DNA from: Ascochyta rabiei
Taxonomy: Eukaryota; Ascomycota; Dothideomycetes; Pleosporales; Didymellaceae
DNA: 64,000 nt
Assembly (NCBI RefSeq): GCF_004011695.2
Contig: NC_082425.1
Span: 434,001 to 498,000, forward strand
Direction of reading: 5' to 3'
The notes under the pieces were generated by a model that was given only the letters and a program-made list of their open reading frames with translations, did not search any database and had not been told where the DNA came from. Below, in pieces: positions 33,089 to 45,068 of this stretch; position 1 is the stretch's first letter; every line of letters begins with the position of its first letter. Made by a program: the position numbers and the translations under genes.

Positions 33089-34435
33089 TCAAACGAACAA
33101 GCGCTTAACCAGGCCCTCAACAGCATCATACACGCCCCCACTCTCCTGTCCCGTAGCCCTCTTCGTAATCGTCGGGATCTCGCTCTTCTCCACCTTGTAA
33201 TTTCTCAAATCGCTATCCAGCTCCAAATCCCGCACCAGCTGCAGGATGCGCTCGCCGACCTGCTCCGCGTCTTTCTTCGCGTCGCCCGTCGCTGGCTCGC
33301 CGATAAAAGGCAGCAGGCGCGCTATCTGCGCCGCGGCTTCGGGGTCCTGCGCTTTCAGCTTCACGACGTGGCCGAGTGTTAGGCAGCTCGTGATGCCGTG
33401 GGGGATGCTGTAGGGGGAGCCGAGAGCGTAGCCCAGGGCGTGGGAGAGGCCGAGGCCGCCTTTGATGTTGTAGCCGAGGAAACCGAGGGATGCGAAGGCG
33501 GCGAGTTGGAGGTTAGTGATGACGTTGTCGTCGGTGGGGTCCGTGGTGTATTTCTTCAGGTTCGTGAAGAGTGAAGATGCGGATTGCAGACATAGCCAGC
33601 GTGCGGGCATCTCGCTGGCGGTTGGGTGGTACAGTAGCTCGATTGCGTGGTCCATGGCGCGCAGACCTGTCGAGGTCCATAGGCGCGCCGGCGTGTGCTT
33701 TGCGAAAGTGCTGTCGTAGAGGACTACGTGCGGGACGAGTTCTTTACCGCGGACGCCGGTTTTTACTCCGTTGGATTCCGTGTACCCTGCCATCATGGTG
33801 CATTCGGAGGCAGAGAGCGTGGTGGGGATGGCGATGTGGTGCAGCCATTTTCCGTTCTTGTCGTGCAGTCGGTAGGAGATTGCCTTTGCTGAATCGATCG
33901 GACTTCCGCCGCCGATACTGATTACTGTATCAACGGAGTCGTCGTTTTCGACAATCTTGGTCGCTTTGTCTAGTTGGGCGACAGGCGCATGCTCGCCGAT
34001 CTTGCTGAAGGTGCCGGCGTGTTTGGAACCCAGAATCTTCTCGACATCTTTTATGAGCGGCGTCTTAGTAGCGAGCGAGTTACCTGTGATGATGAATGCT
34101 TTGCTGTTTTCGCTAGGAAGACAGTCGAGGAGGTGTTTCTTCACTGAGCCGCTGCCATAGTGGAGACGTTGGAGTTGTGTAGGCTGCCAGAGGCCGGAGA
34201 GTGGGTTGCTTGTGGCGTCTGTCATCTTTGTCTTGGATTTTGTTGATGCGTAACGGATGTGACGAGTGTGCGGGTTGCTGACACTGGATGCGCAAGACGG
34301 TATTTGCGTAGACAGGCTAGAGTCACGCTTTACTACTGTGCTGACAAAAGGTATCTTGCATTTGCCGAATCCGCGGACGGAAAGGCTGGGAGAAGCTGCT
34401 ATCGCTCGAATTGGTCTTGTTGCTAGATGCTTCAT
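33089..34435 (-). CDS. Iron-type alcohol dehydrogenase / maleylacetate reductase family
   Basis: A single minus-strand exon of 448 residues. From the ATG at 34435 the first 60 residues are basic and Ser-rich (MKHLATRPIRAIAASPSLSV), suggesting mitochondrial import; an internal ATG at 34225 (MTDATSNPL) would give a cytosolic form. The dinucleotide site is TVISIGGGSPIDSAKAI, followed by HHIAIPTTLSASECT, the family SxxT element. Metal-ligand regions are VLYDSTFAKH, GLRAMDHAIELLYH and GLGLSHALGYALG with IPHG. The family reduces or oxidises small carbonyls or maleylacetate in aromatic catabolism with NAD(P)H; the LxxxE/maleylacetate-type sequence does not let me fix the substrate. It converges on the dihydroorotate dehydrogenase gene. 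Confidence 0.9.
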   Translation of the reverse strand: MKHLATRPIRAIAASPSLSVRGFGKCKIPFVSTVVKRDSSLSTQIPSCASSVSNPHTRHIRYASTKSKTKMTDATSNPLSGLWQPTQLQRLHYGSGSVKKHLLDCLPSENSKAFIITGNSLATKTPLIKDVEKILGSKHAGTFSKIGEHAPVAQLDKATKIVENDDSVDTVISIGGGSPIDSAKAISYRLHDKNGKWLHHIAIPTTLSASECTMMAGYTESNGVKTGVRGKELVPHVVLYDSTFAKHTPARLWTSTGLRAMDHAIELLYHPTASEMPARWLCLQSASSLFTNLKKYTTDPTDDNVITNLQLAAFASLGFLGYNIKGGLGLSHALGYALGSPYSIPHGITSCLTLGHVVKLKAQDPEAAAQIARLLPFIGEPATGDAKKDAEQVGERILQLVRDLELDSDLRNYKVEKSEIPTITKRATGQESGGVYDAVEGLVKRLFV

Positions 34436-34998
34436 GGAATCTACGATCAGTGAATGGAGTTTGGACGCTGCCACGTGGATTTGATATACAGATTGTATGA
34501 AGTCATGTGGTGACGTAGGAGCTGACCGACTCACTCGTCAAAGTTCCGAGGTCTGGAAACTGAAGGCCGGCATACTCCAGAACCAAATCACAGGTATGTC
34601 TCGAACATCGTTTTCAGGATCTGATACAATCAAGGCATTCGTGGTTCAAACTGGTATTGCTAGAGTGGAGAAGCAATGTCATTGGCATCTCGCATCTCTA
34701 TGCTGTTGTACAATCATCTCTGCTATTACAGCGTCCACAGTGGCTTTTCCCACCCATGATATGGATCTCGTTACAGGACATGACCCAAGTGTCGAATAAA
34801 GGGTAGTACAAGGTAGTAAAACAAACGCTGAGAGAAGAGAAACCGAAGAGAGGTATAGGTACAAGATGTTCAAACACGTAGAGGGAAATGTACAAGTCTA
34901 GAAAGACCTAACCCAGACCGACCGTGACCGGATGCAAGACGCCCGCTTTTGCCGCAAAAAAGAAGTAAGACGGAACGAGGAGCTAGCGATTAAAGCGT
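34436..34998. other. Intergenic between two minus-strand genes
   Basis: Contains the alcohol dehydrogenase promoter and the 3' flank of the Hsp70 gene. Nothing else was identified. Confidence 0.5.
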
Positions 34999-36085
34999 TT
35001 ACTGCTTCTTCTCGCCCTCACCCTCGGGCTGCTGCTGCTGCTGCTCGCCCTGGTTCTGGCTCTCGTTGCGGGCCTTGTGCATCTGGTCGAAGAGGCTCAA
35101 AGAAGCGTTCTGGAGCTCGTCGGTCTTCTCCTTGATCTCGGCGGCGGTAGCGGTACCCTCACCAGACTGGCTCTGGGCGATGAACTCGCGCATGGAGGTG
35201 ATCTTCTCCTTGATCTTCTCGGCCTCGGTCTTGTCAAGACGGTCCTCGAACTCCTTGAGAGCCTTCTCGGTGTCGTTGACGACGGAGTCAGCGCGGTTGG
35301 CGGCCTCGATGGCGTTCTTGCGCTCCTTGTCCTGCTCAGCGTAACGCTCAGAGTCCTGGACCATGGACTCAATCTCAGAGTCGGATAGACCAGAGCCGGA
35401 AGCGATGGTGATGGACTGGTCCTTGTTGGTGGACTTGTCCTTGGCGTGAACGTGAACAATGGAGTCAGCGTCAATGTCGAAGGTGACCTCGACCTGGGGG
35501 ACACCACGGTGGGCAGGAGGAATACCAACAAGCTGGAAGTTGCCCAACAGCTTGTTGTCACGGACGAGCTCACGCTCACCCTGGTAGACCTTGATCTCGA
35601 CAGCGGACTGGAAGTCAGCCGCGGTGGAGAAGACCTGGGACTTCTTGGTGGGAATGGTGGTGTTGCGGTTGATCAGACGGGTGAAGACACCACCGAGGGT
35701 CTCGATACCGAGGGACAGGGGGGTGACATCGAGCAGGAGGAGGTCAGTGACCTCACCAGCAAGGACAGCACCCTGGATGGCAGCACCAATGGCGACGGCC
35801 TCATCGGGGTTGACAGACTTGGCGGGATCGCGGCCGAAGATGCTCTTGACAGACTCGGTGACCTTGGGCATACGGGTCATGCCACCAACGAGGATGACCT
35901 CGGAGATCTCCTTGGCGGAGAGGTTGGCATCCTTCAGAGCCTTGCGGACGGGGTCGATGGTCTTGGAGATGAGGGGATCCATCATCTTCTCGAGCTGAGC
36001 ACGAGTGAGCTTCTGGTTGATGTGCTTGGGGCCGGAGGCATCGGCAGTGATGAAGGGCAGGTTGATGTCGGTCTGCGAAGAGGAA

Positions 36086-36117
<32 letters not shown>

Positions 36118-36424
36118 ACGGATACGCTGGATAGCCATGCGGTCGTTGTTCAGATCGATGTTCTGCTCCTTCTTGAACTGCTGGACGAGGTGGCGGACGA
36201 GGGTGATGTCGAAGTCCTCACCACCGAGATGGGTGTCACCGTTGGTCGACTTGACCTCGAAGACACCGTTCTGGATCTCGAGGATGGAGATATCGAAGGT
36301 ACCACCACCAAGATCGTAGACGGCGACGACGTTGTCAGTGGCCTTGTCCAGACCGTAAGCAAGGGCGGCAGCGGTAGGCTCGTTGACGACACGGAGAACG
36401 TTGAGACCAGCGATCTGACCGGCG

Positions 36425-36468
<44 letters not shown>

Positions 36469-37151
36469 AGTAACGACGGCGTTCTTGACGTTCTTGCCCA
36501 TGTAGGACTCGGCAGTCTCCTTCATCTTTCCGAGGACGAAGCCACCGACCTGGGAGGGCGAGTACTTCTGTCCCTGGGCCTCGAGCCAGGCATCACCGTT
36601 GGTGTGCTGGACGATCTTGTAGGGAACCTGCTGAATGTCCTTCTGGACCTCGGCGTCGGTAAACTTGCGACCGATGAGACGCTTGGTAGCGAAAAGAGTG
36701 TTCTCAGGGTTGACGACGGCCTGACGCTTGGCGGCGATACCGACGAGACGCTCGCCCTCCTTTGTGAAGCCAACAACGGAAGGTGTTGTGCGGCCACCTG
36801 CAGATGGTGTTAGCTGATGCACTCTCTCGTGGTTGATGAGATGGCAGATGTGATGCAGACGTACCCTCAGAGTTTTCGATGATGCGAGGGACCTTGCCCT
36901 CCATGACGGCGACGGCCGAGTTGGTTGTACCCAAATCGATACCGATGACGGAGCCCTTGACCTTCTCCTCGCCGCCCTCAGCATAGCGCGCGAATGTTGT
37001 GCTGAAGGGGGCGCGCAGGGTGGGTGTGCGACGGGCAGCAGAGGCCACGCGCGGCGCGAACTGGTGATGAAGTCAGCGACAGCTCAGACGGGCAGCTGGA
37101 TGCCATGGCGGCGTGGCGACTTACCGTCCGTGATAATCTTGAGGACAACAT
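34999..37151 (-). CDS. SSC1: Mitochondrial Hsp70 (Ssc1)
   Basis: Three exons on the minus strand: 37125-37151 (27 nt), 36865-37060, 34999-36797 (introns 64 and 67 nt), giving 673 residues. The presequence [20 protein letters not shown] is built across intron 1 and leads to [15 protein letters not shown], the first ATP-phosphate loop. Further Hsp70 signatures are [27 protein letters not shown] and [15 protein letters not shown]. The substrate domain begins [14 protein letters not shown], and the C-terminus is a Gln/Glu-rich tail without EEVD, as expected for a mitochondrial form. It drives protein import (with Tim44) and folding in the matrix. Codon use is strongly biased (CTC, GAC, AAG), fitting high expression; this bias also opens long false frames on the other strand. 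Confidence 0.96.
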
Positions 37152-37265
37152 TATGGGTGTGTGTGAGGCGCTGCTGGAGATGGAAGCAACAAGTGAAGGA
37201 ATGCGGAAGGGGCGCAATGGGGATGGGTGATGGATTATATGATGGCGATGGGGAGCTTGGACACA

Positions 37266-37288
37266 GAAAAAGTTCGGAGCGAAGGTTC
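37266..37288 (-). promoter_or_regulatory. Possible heat-shock element of SSC1
   Basis: About 115-140 nt upstream of the Hsp70 start lies GAAGGTTC (37281-37288), a perfect GAAnnTTC pair, with additional TTC and GAA units just before it at non-canonical spacing. This fits a degenerate Hsf1 site. Confidence 0.35.
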
Positions 37289-37512
37289 TGGCACGTTGGC
37301 TTGGCAATGCTGTCGCGATCATCGATGGATTCCGAGGTCGCCGCGAGTAACCAGCGTAGCCTGCGTCCGTGCTTCTGGCGCGCAGGGGGGCAAGAATCCA
37401 CCATGGACGCACGCATCCGTGCGATGCCCTCGATGATGCGCTCGCTGCCAAAATGAGGCGTGTCACACTCTCGTCGAGCCTCTGCGCAATCATCCCGGCG
37501 CCGACAGTCGCC

Positions 37513-37583
37513 ACTGCTGGCTGCTGGCTGCTGGCTGTTGGCTGCTGGCTGCTGGCTGCTGTTGATGGCTGCTGTTGATGGCA
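37513..37583. repeat. Heptanucleotide tandem repeat CTGCTGG
   Basis: Six to seven copies of CTGCTGG (one with CTGTTGG) run from about 37,513 to 37,560, followed by two copies of a related TTGATGGCTGCTG unit. The array sits in the shared upstream region of the divergent SSC1 and DUF2415 genes. Confidence 0.9.
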
Positions 37584-37958
37584 TTGGACGAGGCTGTTCA
37601 TCGCATGGCCGGCGCAGTGTGGCGCATGGCTCTGGCTGTGCCTTGGAGGCTTGGAGCTCGCTCAGCTCTTGTGTCTGTCGCGTGTGGGGAAGCCGGCTTC
37701 AATGCGCGCTGGAGGCACAACACCGACCTTAGCAAACTTCGCACCTACATCCTTCGCAGCACGCCTCGCCACCCGTGCAATCCTCCTGTGCCCTCTGTAG
37801 ACCTCCCCCAACTTCATACAACCCCCGTTTTCCTCCTTCTCCTACGGCTGCCTGTCATCTTAGCGCGCCGCGTGTGACGTACAGCTCTCTGGCACCAGAA
37901 CCGCTTGTTCTGCGCCTGCGACCGCAGAGACATGCAGCGGCCCACCTGACTGCGAAAC

Positions 37959-40209
37959 ATGACTGTCGATGACTTTCTGTAGGCCCCCGCAACCGCCTCT
38001 GCGCTGCATGGAATGCTAACGGCAGCAGGAGTCGCGACACGGACGCCTTCGTGCTGCCCTCCAAGTCGTACTATCCCACCAAGATTCCTATTGCGTGAGC
38101 CGCCCACGACTCGACTTGCTGCCAGGGCGCCAGGCTGATGGGCGCAGACATTACCAGCTACGACACTTCATTAGCTCGCCGGAGCAAGACCTCATCTACT
38201 ATGCGAGCGGCTGCGACGTCTACTGCCTCAATGCAGCCACACAGACCCAGGCACACCTGACGACACTGCCCTTCGAGGCGCGCTGCACCGCATCAGCTCA
38301 CGGCTATGTCTGTGTAGGAGGCGCAGACGATGGCAACTTTGCTGCCATCAAGGTCGCTGGCTTCCCTCCTGTAGACGACGCCGACGTGGACGCCTCATTG
38401 CCTCTCGACTTTGAGTATCGCTTCTCCCGTCCCCCACTGCTCGGTACCGCGCACCGCATACGCCTTGAAAAGATTGGAGAGGACATCGTCAACTCGATAT
38501 CGATACACAGGCTGCCTGCCACCACCACCGACGGTCGCGACGATGTAGTAGCCGTACTTACCAACAACGACAAATCGGTGCGAGTCTACTCGCTGGTCGA
38601 CAACCTGGAGCTATGTTGCATAGACTTGCCAATCGCCATGAACCACGCCACCATCTCGCCTGATGGCAAGTTCCTCGTAGCGGTCGGTGACCAGCAAACT
38701 GGCTTCTTCTTCGAACGATATCTTCCTGGACCGGAGAGAGGCAACTGGAGAGAGCCTAATGGGCGAATCACCTCGGTCCCATCAGAATGGAAGCTGTTCG
38801 AGGAAGTGGCATTGTACGTACCATCGAATCAGGCTGCTGAAGGATACTTTACCACGGCATGGTCACCCTCAGGCCGTCTGTGCGCCGTTGGCTCCGAGTG
38901 TGGCTACATTACAGTGTTTGACGTCGATTACCTAAAAGTGACCGAGTACGGAGAGGATGCCATACTCCAAGTAATCAGCTCAACGAGACCGGACGTATGC
39001 ACAAGTGCTGGCGCAGTGCGGACGATGCAGTTCTCCCCAGCGCCATGGGACTTCTTAATCTGGAGCGAAGATCAAGGCAGAGTATGCGTTGCCGACCTAC
39101 GCTCTGGCCTCAAGGTGAAGCAGGTACTTACCCTAGACCCAAAGGAGGAGGGCATCAACAAGGTGGAGATTGCCGATTTTGACTTGAGTCTCAACCCGCA
39201 AATGTCTGAGTTGCGTAGGGAAGCCGACTTCATTCGCAGATATCGCCGGGCGCTGGACTCTGAAGGGACACAGGCAGCGGTCGACGCTGCGAATGAATAC
39301 TTCGAAGCAGATTCTGAGCGACAAAGAACGCTTCGGCGACTTGGGGTGGTCGAGTCGGATAACGATCCGCATGGACTGTCAACCGAAGAGCGGCGAATCC
39401 TCGAGACTTTGCGAACGTCACGTCACACCCTGGAAGCACGGCAACCAGGCATCAGACCCAGGAGTATCAACTACACAACGGCAAGCCATGTGGAAGCTGC
39501 ACGGTATGATGCGCGCGAACGCACCAGGCTTGGCTTGCGAGCTAACATTCTGCTCAGGGAAAGGGCGGCTGCAGCCCGTGATTTGCCTTCTGACTTGCTA
39601 GATGAGCTTCTCTCAGAGAGCCTTCGACCCACAAACCGCTTACTCGGAGAGCGAACAGCACCTCGGCGTCAAGCTTCCGTTGTCGTTTCCATCAACGAAG
39701 GAACCGTCAATGTGCCACCTCATGCACAAACCAACATCACAGACGCTGCCACCACAAGGTCGCCAAACGCAATTGTTGCGCACACACGTAGCGAGGTTAT
39801 CAATTCAACAGACGACGCCTGGCGCACCATCGAAGCAGCTCTTGCTAGCCAAGCACGTGCTGCCAACAACACAGCCCGTACCAGCGCATCCATTTTGGCT
39901 GCCAGCAACGCAAATCCAACGGCCCCCGAGCTACGCAGTGAAATGCGGCGTCTTCGCCAGCTCACGCAAATGCGCGAACGTCTTCGCAACGCACGCGCCA
40001 GCCAGCCTTCGACAGAGACGTACGAGTTCAGCTTGGGTTTTCGGAGACCAAGCCGCAGCACGCACAACTCAAGCCAGGGTGTGCGTACAGCCGGCCTGGC
40101 CATGAGTCAGGACGGTCGAACACTGTACTGTGGTACTGAGGAGGGCATCTTTGAGTTCAAGATGAACCTGCACGCTCGGAAAGGCTTTCCTGCCATCAGT
40201 CCCCGGTGA
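37959..40209 (+). CDS. DUF2415 / WD40-like fungal protein
   Basis: Three exons: 37959-37978 (20 nt), 38029-38094, 38148-40209, giving 715 residues; the introns are 50 and 53 nt. The product starts MTVDDFLSRDTDAFVLPSKS and runs through YYPTKIPIAHYQLRHFISSP, which only joins when both introns are removed. The first 330 residues show beta-propeller-like repeats (VVAVLTNNDKSVRVYSLV, TTAWSPSGRLCAVGSECGYI) and the block MQFSPAPWDFLIWSEDQGRV followed by CVADLR, the core of the fungal DUF2415 domain. The rest is charged, coiled-coil-like and disordered (ELRSEMRRLRQLTQMRERLR), and the protein ends with one more WD-like unit (LAMSQDGRTLYCGTEEGIFE). The role is unknown; proteins of this kind are usually scaffolds. 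It is divergent from SSC1. Confidence 0.87.
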
Positions 40210-40927
40210 GAGGTGCGAGCGTCAAGTGACTCCAAAATGATGTCGTTTCTTCCTAGTGAATCTTTAATTTCTACATTTCGGCGTGGGCGGCGTTGGATTC
40301 TACTAAGCGTTGGCGTATTGTGGTCGGCGCGCGGCTGGTTACAACGAACGAACACTGCCACTTTGTGTGTATCTTTCTATGGCTGAATAACTGGCGAGAG
40401 CGGCTTAACTAGCACATCCCAGGCAGGACATAGGTATTGCCTGGTACAACGTAGCCATCAAAACGAAGGCGTTCTTCGATACAGCTTATGCTTCTCTCGA
40501 CTTGAAGGAGTGATGCAACACAGCACGTAGAAGACTCGCGCTGGTGTCGGCCCTGGGCTGGGCTAGACTCGGGGTAATCGGCCTCGATCTGGGGTAAATG
40601 CTCACCGCCGAACGTCGGACCATCGCAACAAGCATGAGAACTGCCGACGAACCAGATTCCAGCAAAATGGCGCAATGACTCCACGTCAAGCACGCCTGCG
40701 CTAATGTACCTTGCAGAATGACTTGACTGTTGCTCCTTATTGATGTACCCTTTGTCTTCCCTACCTACAATACCGCCATCTCAATCACACTCTGAATATT
40801 CTGTCTTGTTCAGAGGCGAATTGCATTGCATCACTACCGATAGCGGACTCGATTTGACAAGCGAAGAACGAGACGCCACAAGATCATTCGAGCCAGTCCG
40901 TCCCTCGGACGCACAACCACAGCAACC
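40210..40927. other. Intergenic, promoter of the lyase gene
   Basis: No coding evidence. Contains the 5' flank of the gene starting at 40928. Confidence 0.5.
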
Positions 40928-42402
40928 ATGGCTGGTGAAAGTTCCAAGGGCAAGGGCCCAGTCCTCGACATTGACGGCCACAACCTGCCTCCCTCACCGG
41001 CACCCAGCACGCCCCGCAGTGCAGGCAGGAAGTATGCCCTTGCGACCGAGCTTGTCTACACCGAGAGCACCGATCAGTACAACGCCAGCTCCGTCCCCAT
41101 CTACCAGGTATGTGGCTGTCTGTCACAGCGATTGCCGTTGCAATTGCGACTGCACCAATTGGCTGGAAACGAGTGCTGACTGACGTGTGCAGTCCGCAAC
41201 CTTCAAGCAGACCTCGGCGAGCGGCGGCGGCAGCGAGTATGACTACACGCGCTCTGGCAATCCTACACGAACCCACCTCGAGCGACACCTGGCCAAGATC
41301 ATGAACGCGAACCGCGTACTCGTCGTTGGATCCGGCATGGGTGCCCTTGACGTCATCACGCGCCTGCTGCGACCGGGCGATGAAGTAGTAACCGGCGACG
41401 ACTTGTACGGAGGAACCAACCGACTGCTGAAGTACCTCTCGACACACGGCGGCATCATCGTCCACCACGTAGACACGACGAACCCAGAGGCGGTGCGCAG
41501 CGTCGTCAACAGCAAGACCGCCATGGTCCTGCTCGAAACACCCACCAACCCCCTCATCAAGATCTGCGACATCCCCGCCATCGCACGCATGTCCCACGAT
41601 GCAAACCCCGCTGCCGTCGTCTGCGTAGATAACACCATGATGTCGCCTATGCTGATGAACCCCCTTGATCTCGGCGCAGATGTCGTTTACGAATCGGGCA
41701 CCAAATACCTCTCTGGCCACCACGACCTCATGGCGGGTGTCATCGCCATCAACGACTCGGCGCTGAGCGACAGACTCTACTTCACCATCAATGCCTCCGG
41801 CTGCGGTCTCTCTCCCTTCGACTCCTGGCTGCTTCTCCGCGGCATCAAGACCCTTGGCGTCCGCATGGAGAAGCAGCAAGCAAACACCATGCGCATCGCC
41901 ACGTTCCTTGAGTCACATGGCTTCAAGGTGCGCTACCCGGGCCTGAAGTCGCACCCGCAGTACGATCTGCACTGGAGTATGGCCAGAGGCGCGGGTGCTG
42001 TCTTATCCTTCGAGACTGGCGATGTCACCGTATCTGAACGCATCGTCGAGAGCGCGAAGATCTGGGCCATTAGTGTATCCTTCGGCTGTGTCAACTCCTT
42101 GATCAGCATGCCGTGCCGTATGAGCCACGCCAGTATCGATGAGAAGACCAGGCGCGAGCGCAGCATGCCTGAGGACATCATCAGGTTGTGCGTTGGTATT
42201 GAGGATGCTGATGATCTGATCGATGACCTCAGCCGCGCAGTAAGTGACTCCAACTCGTTCACAAATACAAGAATCCAGTACTGACATGGCATAGCTCGTA
42301 CAAGCTGGCGCCGTCAACCTGACGACCGAAAACTTCAGCGCCGTCAAACTGTCCTCCGCCGCCGAGGACCTGCCTGCTGTTGCACCTGCCACCGAGGACT
42401 AA
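40928..42402 (+). CDS. STR3: Cystathionine beta-lyase (PLP enzyme)
   Basis: Three exons: 40928-41107, 41193-42239, 42295-42402 (introns 85 and 55 nt), giving 444 residues. It is a Cys/Met-metabolism gamma-family PLP enzyme. The sequence shows YTRSGNPTRTHLERHLA, a phosphate-binding GSGMGALDVITRL, the cofactor-stacking DLYGGTNRL, LETPTNPLIKICDI, VCVDNTMMSP with the pyridine-nitrogen Asp, and SGTKYLSGHHDLMAG with the Schiff-base Lys at about 231. LLLRGIKTLGVRME and FGCVNSLISMP follow. It most likely cleaves cystathionine to homocysteine, pyruvate and ammonia; the GHHDLMAG context fits fungal beta-lyases better than gamma-lyases or synthases, but the split is by resemblance. It is not clustered with other sulfur genes. 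Confidence 0.9.
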
Positions 42403-42980
42403 GCGCCACACTCTTTCACCCCACCCCACCCCACCAAAAAGTCACCTCTGCCTGCCCTGAATCGGCAGGTTAACGTGATGCATCGCCCCCACAATTTTCC
42501 CCTCACCCAGCCGCCTCTGTCACTGTGCTTGGAGCGTTGAAGCGCAGTGTTAACGTGGTACATGACCGACTTGTTGGATCGCACGACTATATCATAACCA
42601 TGTAGCAAGCGGGCGTCTTCTTCTTTTCTTTCTCGTGCTAGAAATGGTATCTCCTTCACGTCAATGAAATATCTTCGACTTCACCTCCTTGCTTGTGTAT
42701 GATGGTATAACGGGGCTTGTCGCTATCTTGAACGTAAAGTTTCTTGGGAAATTGACTCATGCTATAGCTGTTGAGTGGAGTGCTATTCTGTGGTGTTGCG
42801 GGACGAGCCGTGGTGACGTTGCACCAAGCCGCGCAAGCCCAAACCGATGATCAAAGACCGGGTGTTTCTTGAAGCCGAAACCATATGCTTCGCAGTCACT
42901 ACAGATTCAAAGGTCACTCTCATAAGCAAAACTCCGCGGCGCTCTGACTATGATAGACCACAGACACAGCACGGCAGGTC
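42403..42980. other. Intergenic stretch
   Basis: 3' flank of the lyase gene and 5' flank of the patatin relic. Nothing else recognised. Confidence 0.45.
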
Positions 42981-45068
42981 GCTATGTCTCCTCTCGGTGG
43001 CGTTCGTGGGCTGTCTTCGCTCTGTATGCCTAGCCGCCCTTTCGCGTTGTAAGAGAATCTGGCTGCAACATGGTCACTGTTGCAGACTCGTGAGAAAGAG
43101 AACAGATATTCTAGTCAGGCTAACTACCTTTACATTACCTTAGGTATCATTGATGAGTTAATGCGCAAGATCGACCCTACCGCGCCGCCCGAACCATGCG
43201 ATTACTTCGACTTGATCGGTGGCACAAGTACAGGCGGATTGATCGCAATCATGCTGGGTCGGCTGCAAATGACAGTCGACGAATGTCGCGAGGCGTACCT
43301 CGAGCTGTCCACCAAGGCCTTCCAGCCTACTAGGAGATATGTAGCAGCACCAAAGTCATTGAAACCGTAGAAGTGGGTCGCTCAAGCTCGTTTCGACACA
43401 GCCGCCTTGGAAAAAGGGGTAAAGAGAATTGTTGTGAGGGCCTTGAAGAAAAAGCCTGAGAATGAGACTCTCAGTGACGCAGAGCTCGAAAACACACTGC
43501 TGTGGGACCCCGACTCAAAGTGCAAGGTGTATGGACAACCTCTTAATGGAGCTTCTCTGCGCTAACTCACTTACAGGTTCGTGACAGTAGTTGCGAGCTC
43601 GATGCCAGACAGACCGTCCGTCTTGACGAGCTATGAGTCAGTACGGTGGCCGCCGGATCTTCTTCGTTCTGTCTCCACCTGGGAAGCTGCTAGAGCTACG
43701 TCTGCTTCCAAGACCTTTTTTGATTCAATTGACATTGGCCCATACCATGAGATATTTCTGGACGGTGGGACTGGAGCCAAAACCCCTGTTAAAGTAGTCT
43801 AGAACGAGGCAAAAGACATCTGGAAGCCGAGTGTTCTTGAAAACGGCCTTCAGTGTTCCATTTCGATAGGTACTGGCGAACCGAACGTTGGCCATTTCGG
43901 AAGCAATTTCGAGCAGGTTGTACAAACTCTCAAGAACATTGCAAGCGAGACCGAGTACACAGCCGAGGATTTCTTAACCCGAAACTCTCAACTACACTCA
44001 ACAAAGATACTTTAGGTTCAACCTACGAAGAGGCCTCGAAAATGTTGGGATAGAAGAAGCCGCCAAGCGGCCGAACATAGTTACAGCGACTCGAAGGTAT
44101 CTAGTATCAGAAGACGACAGGAAGCGCTTGGAGAGATGCGCAAAAAACTTGCGAACTCGAGAATGCATGGTGGATTTTACTTAGTAAACGAACGGAGATG
44201 TTGCGAATGACCGTATTTGAACGTCTGGAATATGATATGCTAATGAAATATGATACAGGGACCAACCTACCTAACGTGGATAGATTTGTGTGGTTCTTTC
44301 CTGGATAGAATCTGGCTCGACGATGCTATTAGTTTGGCATTCAAGATGCAGGATGTGTGGCTTTTTGAAACATTGCTTATCAAGTTTGAGCAAGGGGAAC
44401 ATCAATACCTTGACTCGACGTTGGAGAATGCATTAGACAAAGCGTTGCAGAATAACCTCTCCAGCATCAGTGAACTGCTCATCTACCATGACAGCTCCCT
44501 CCATGGAAGGGCTCTTCAGGAGTGGAGTAAAAGTCTTCATCTTGCAGCTTCCATTGCTAATCTTACGCTGAGTCGGATGTTGCTACAGGATGGAAAATTC
44601 TTGAATCGACCAGGACACCTAAATCAAACACCACTCATGCTCGCATCCATTCACGGAGACATCGAATTGGTGCAATACCTTTTGGAGAAGAATTGTAGGT
44701 ACGACCTCCAAGACTTGGAGGGCCATACCGCGTTGCATCATGCAATCTGCAGTCGCCACATTTGTGCATCGAGGCTCTTACATCGCACGGAGGCCTCCCG
44801 AACTGTCTAGATGGTGCACTTGAGGGTGCATTGGACAGAGGAGATCTCCATAGCTGTCGTCACACTCTTGATCTGAGGACGCTGTACGAAGAAGAGCAAT
44901 CTGATCTCAGAGAACAGTAAATACCACCTCGACGTCTGAACTCTGCAGTCCACCTCCGCTCAGGCTCACGACGAAAGTTGTATTGATGAAAGCGACGGCT
45001 GTGATTCAGATGAGACTGAAAGTGAAGATTCTCACAGTGACCTCTCGAACGATGGAGATTACCCCTGA
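42981..45068 (+). pseudogene. Patatin-like phospholipase with ankyrin repeats, broken
   Basis: Patatin landmarks run in order: the oxyanion loop GGVRGLSSL near 43,000, IDELMRKIDP, the nucleophile elbow YFDLIGGTSTGGLIAIMLG near 43,205, REAYLELSTKAF, RFDTAALEKGVKRIV, then FLDGGTGAKTPVKVV (the catalytic Asp region), SISIGTGEPN, and FRFNLRRGLENVGIEEAAKR. Downstream (44,250-44,810) come ankyrin-like repeats (TPLMLASIHGDIELVQYLL, GHTALHHAI) and an acidic tail. The damage is a frame slip before GGVRG, TAG at 43368-43370, TAG at 43800-43802 replacing a Trp expected before NEAKDIW, a frame slip near 44,005 and stops around 44,170-44,240. The link between the two halves is degraded. Intact fungal proteins of this architecture are suspected NLR-like or signalling phospholipases. 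Confidence 0.85.

Noticed and set aside
35446..36813. 455-codon plus-strand frame opposite the Hsp70 gene
   Set aside because: It is the complement of a highly codon-biased Hsp70 gene; the translation is repetitive Leu/Gly/Asp with no domain.
37513..37583. CRISPR-like array
   Set aside because: Units are 7 bp and contiguous, without spacers, in a eukaryotic promoter.
38095..38147. Start of the DUF2415 protein at about 38095
   Set aside because: This segment has GT/AG ends and a branch site; removing it joins conserved YPTKIPIA to HYQLRHF, so it is an intron.
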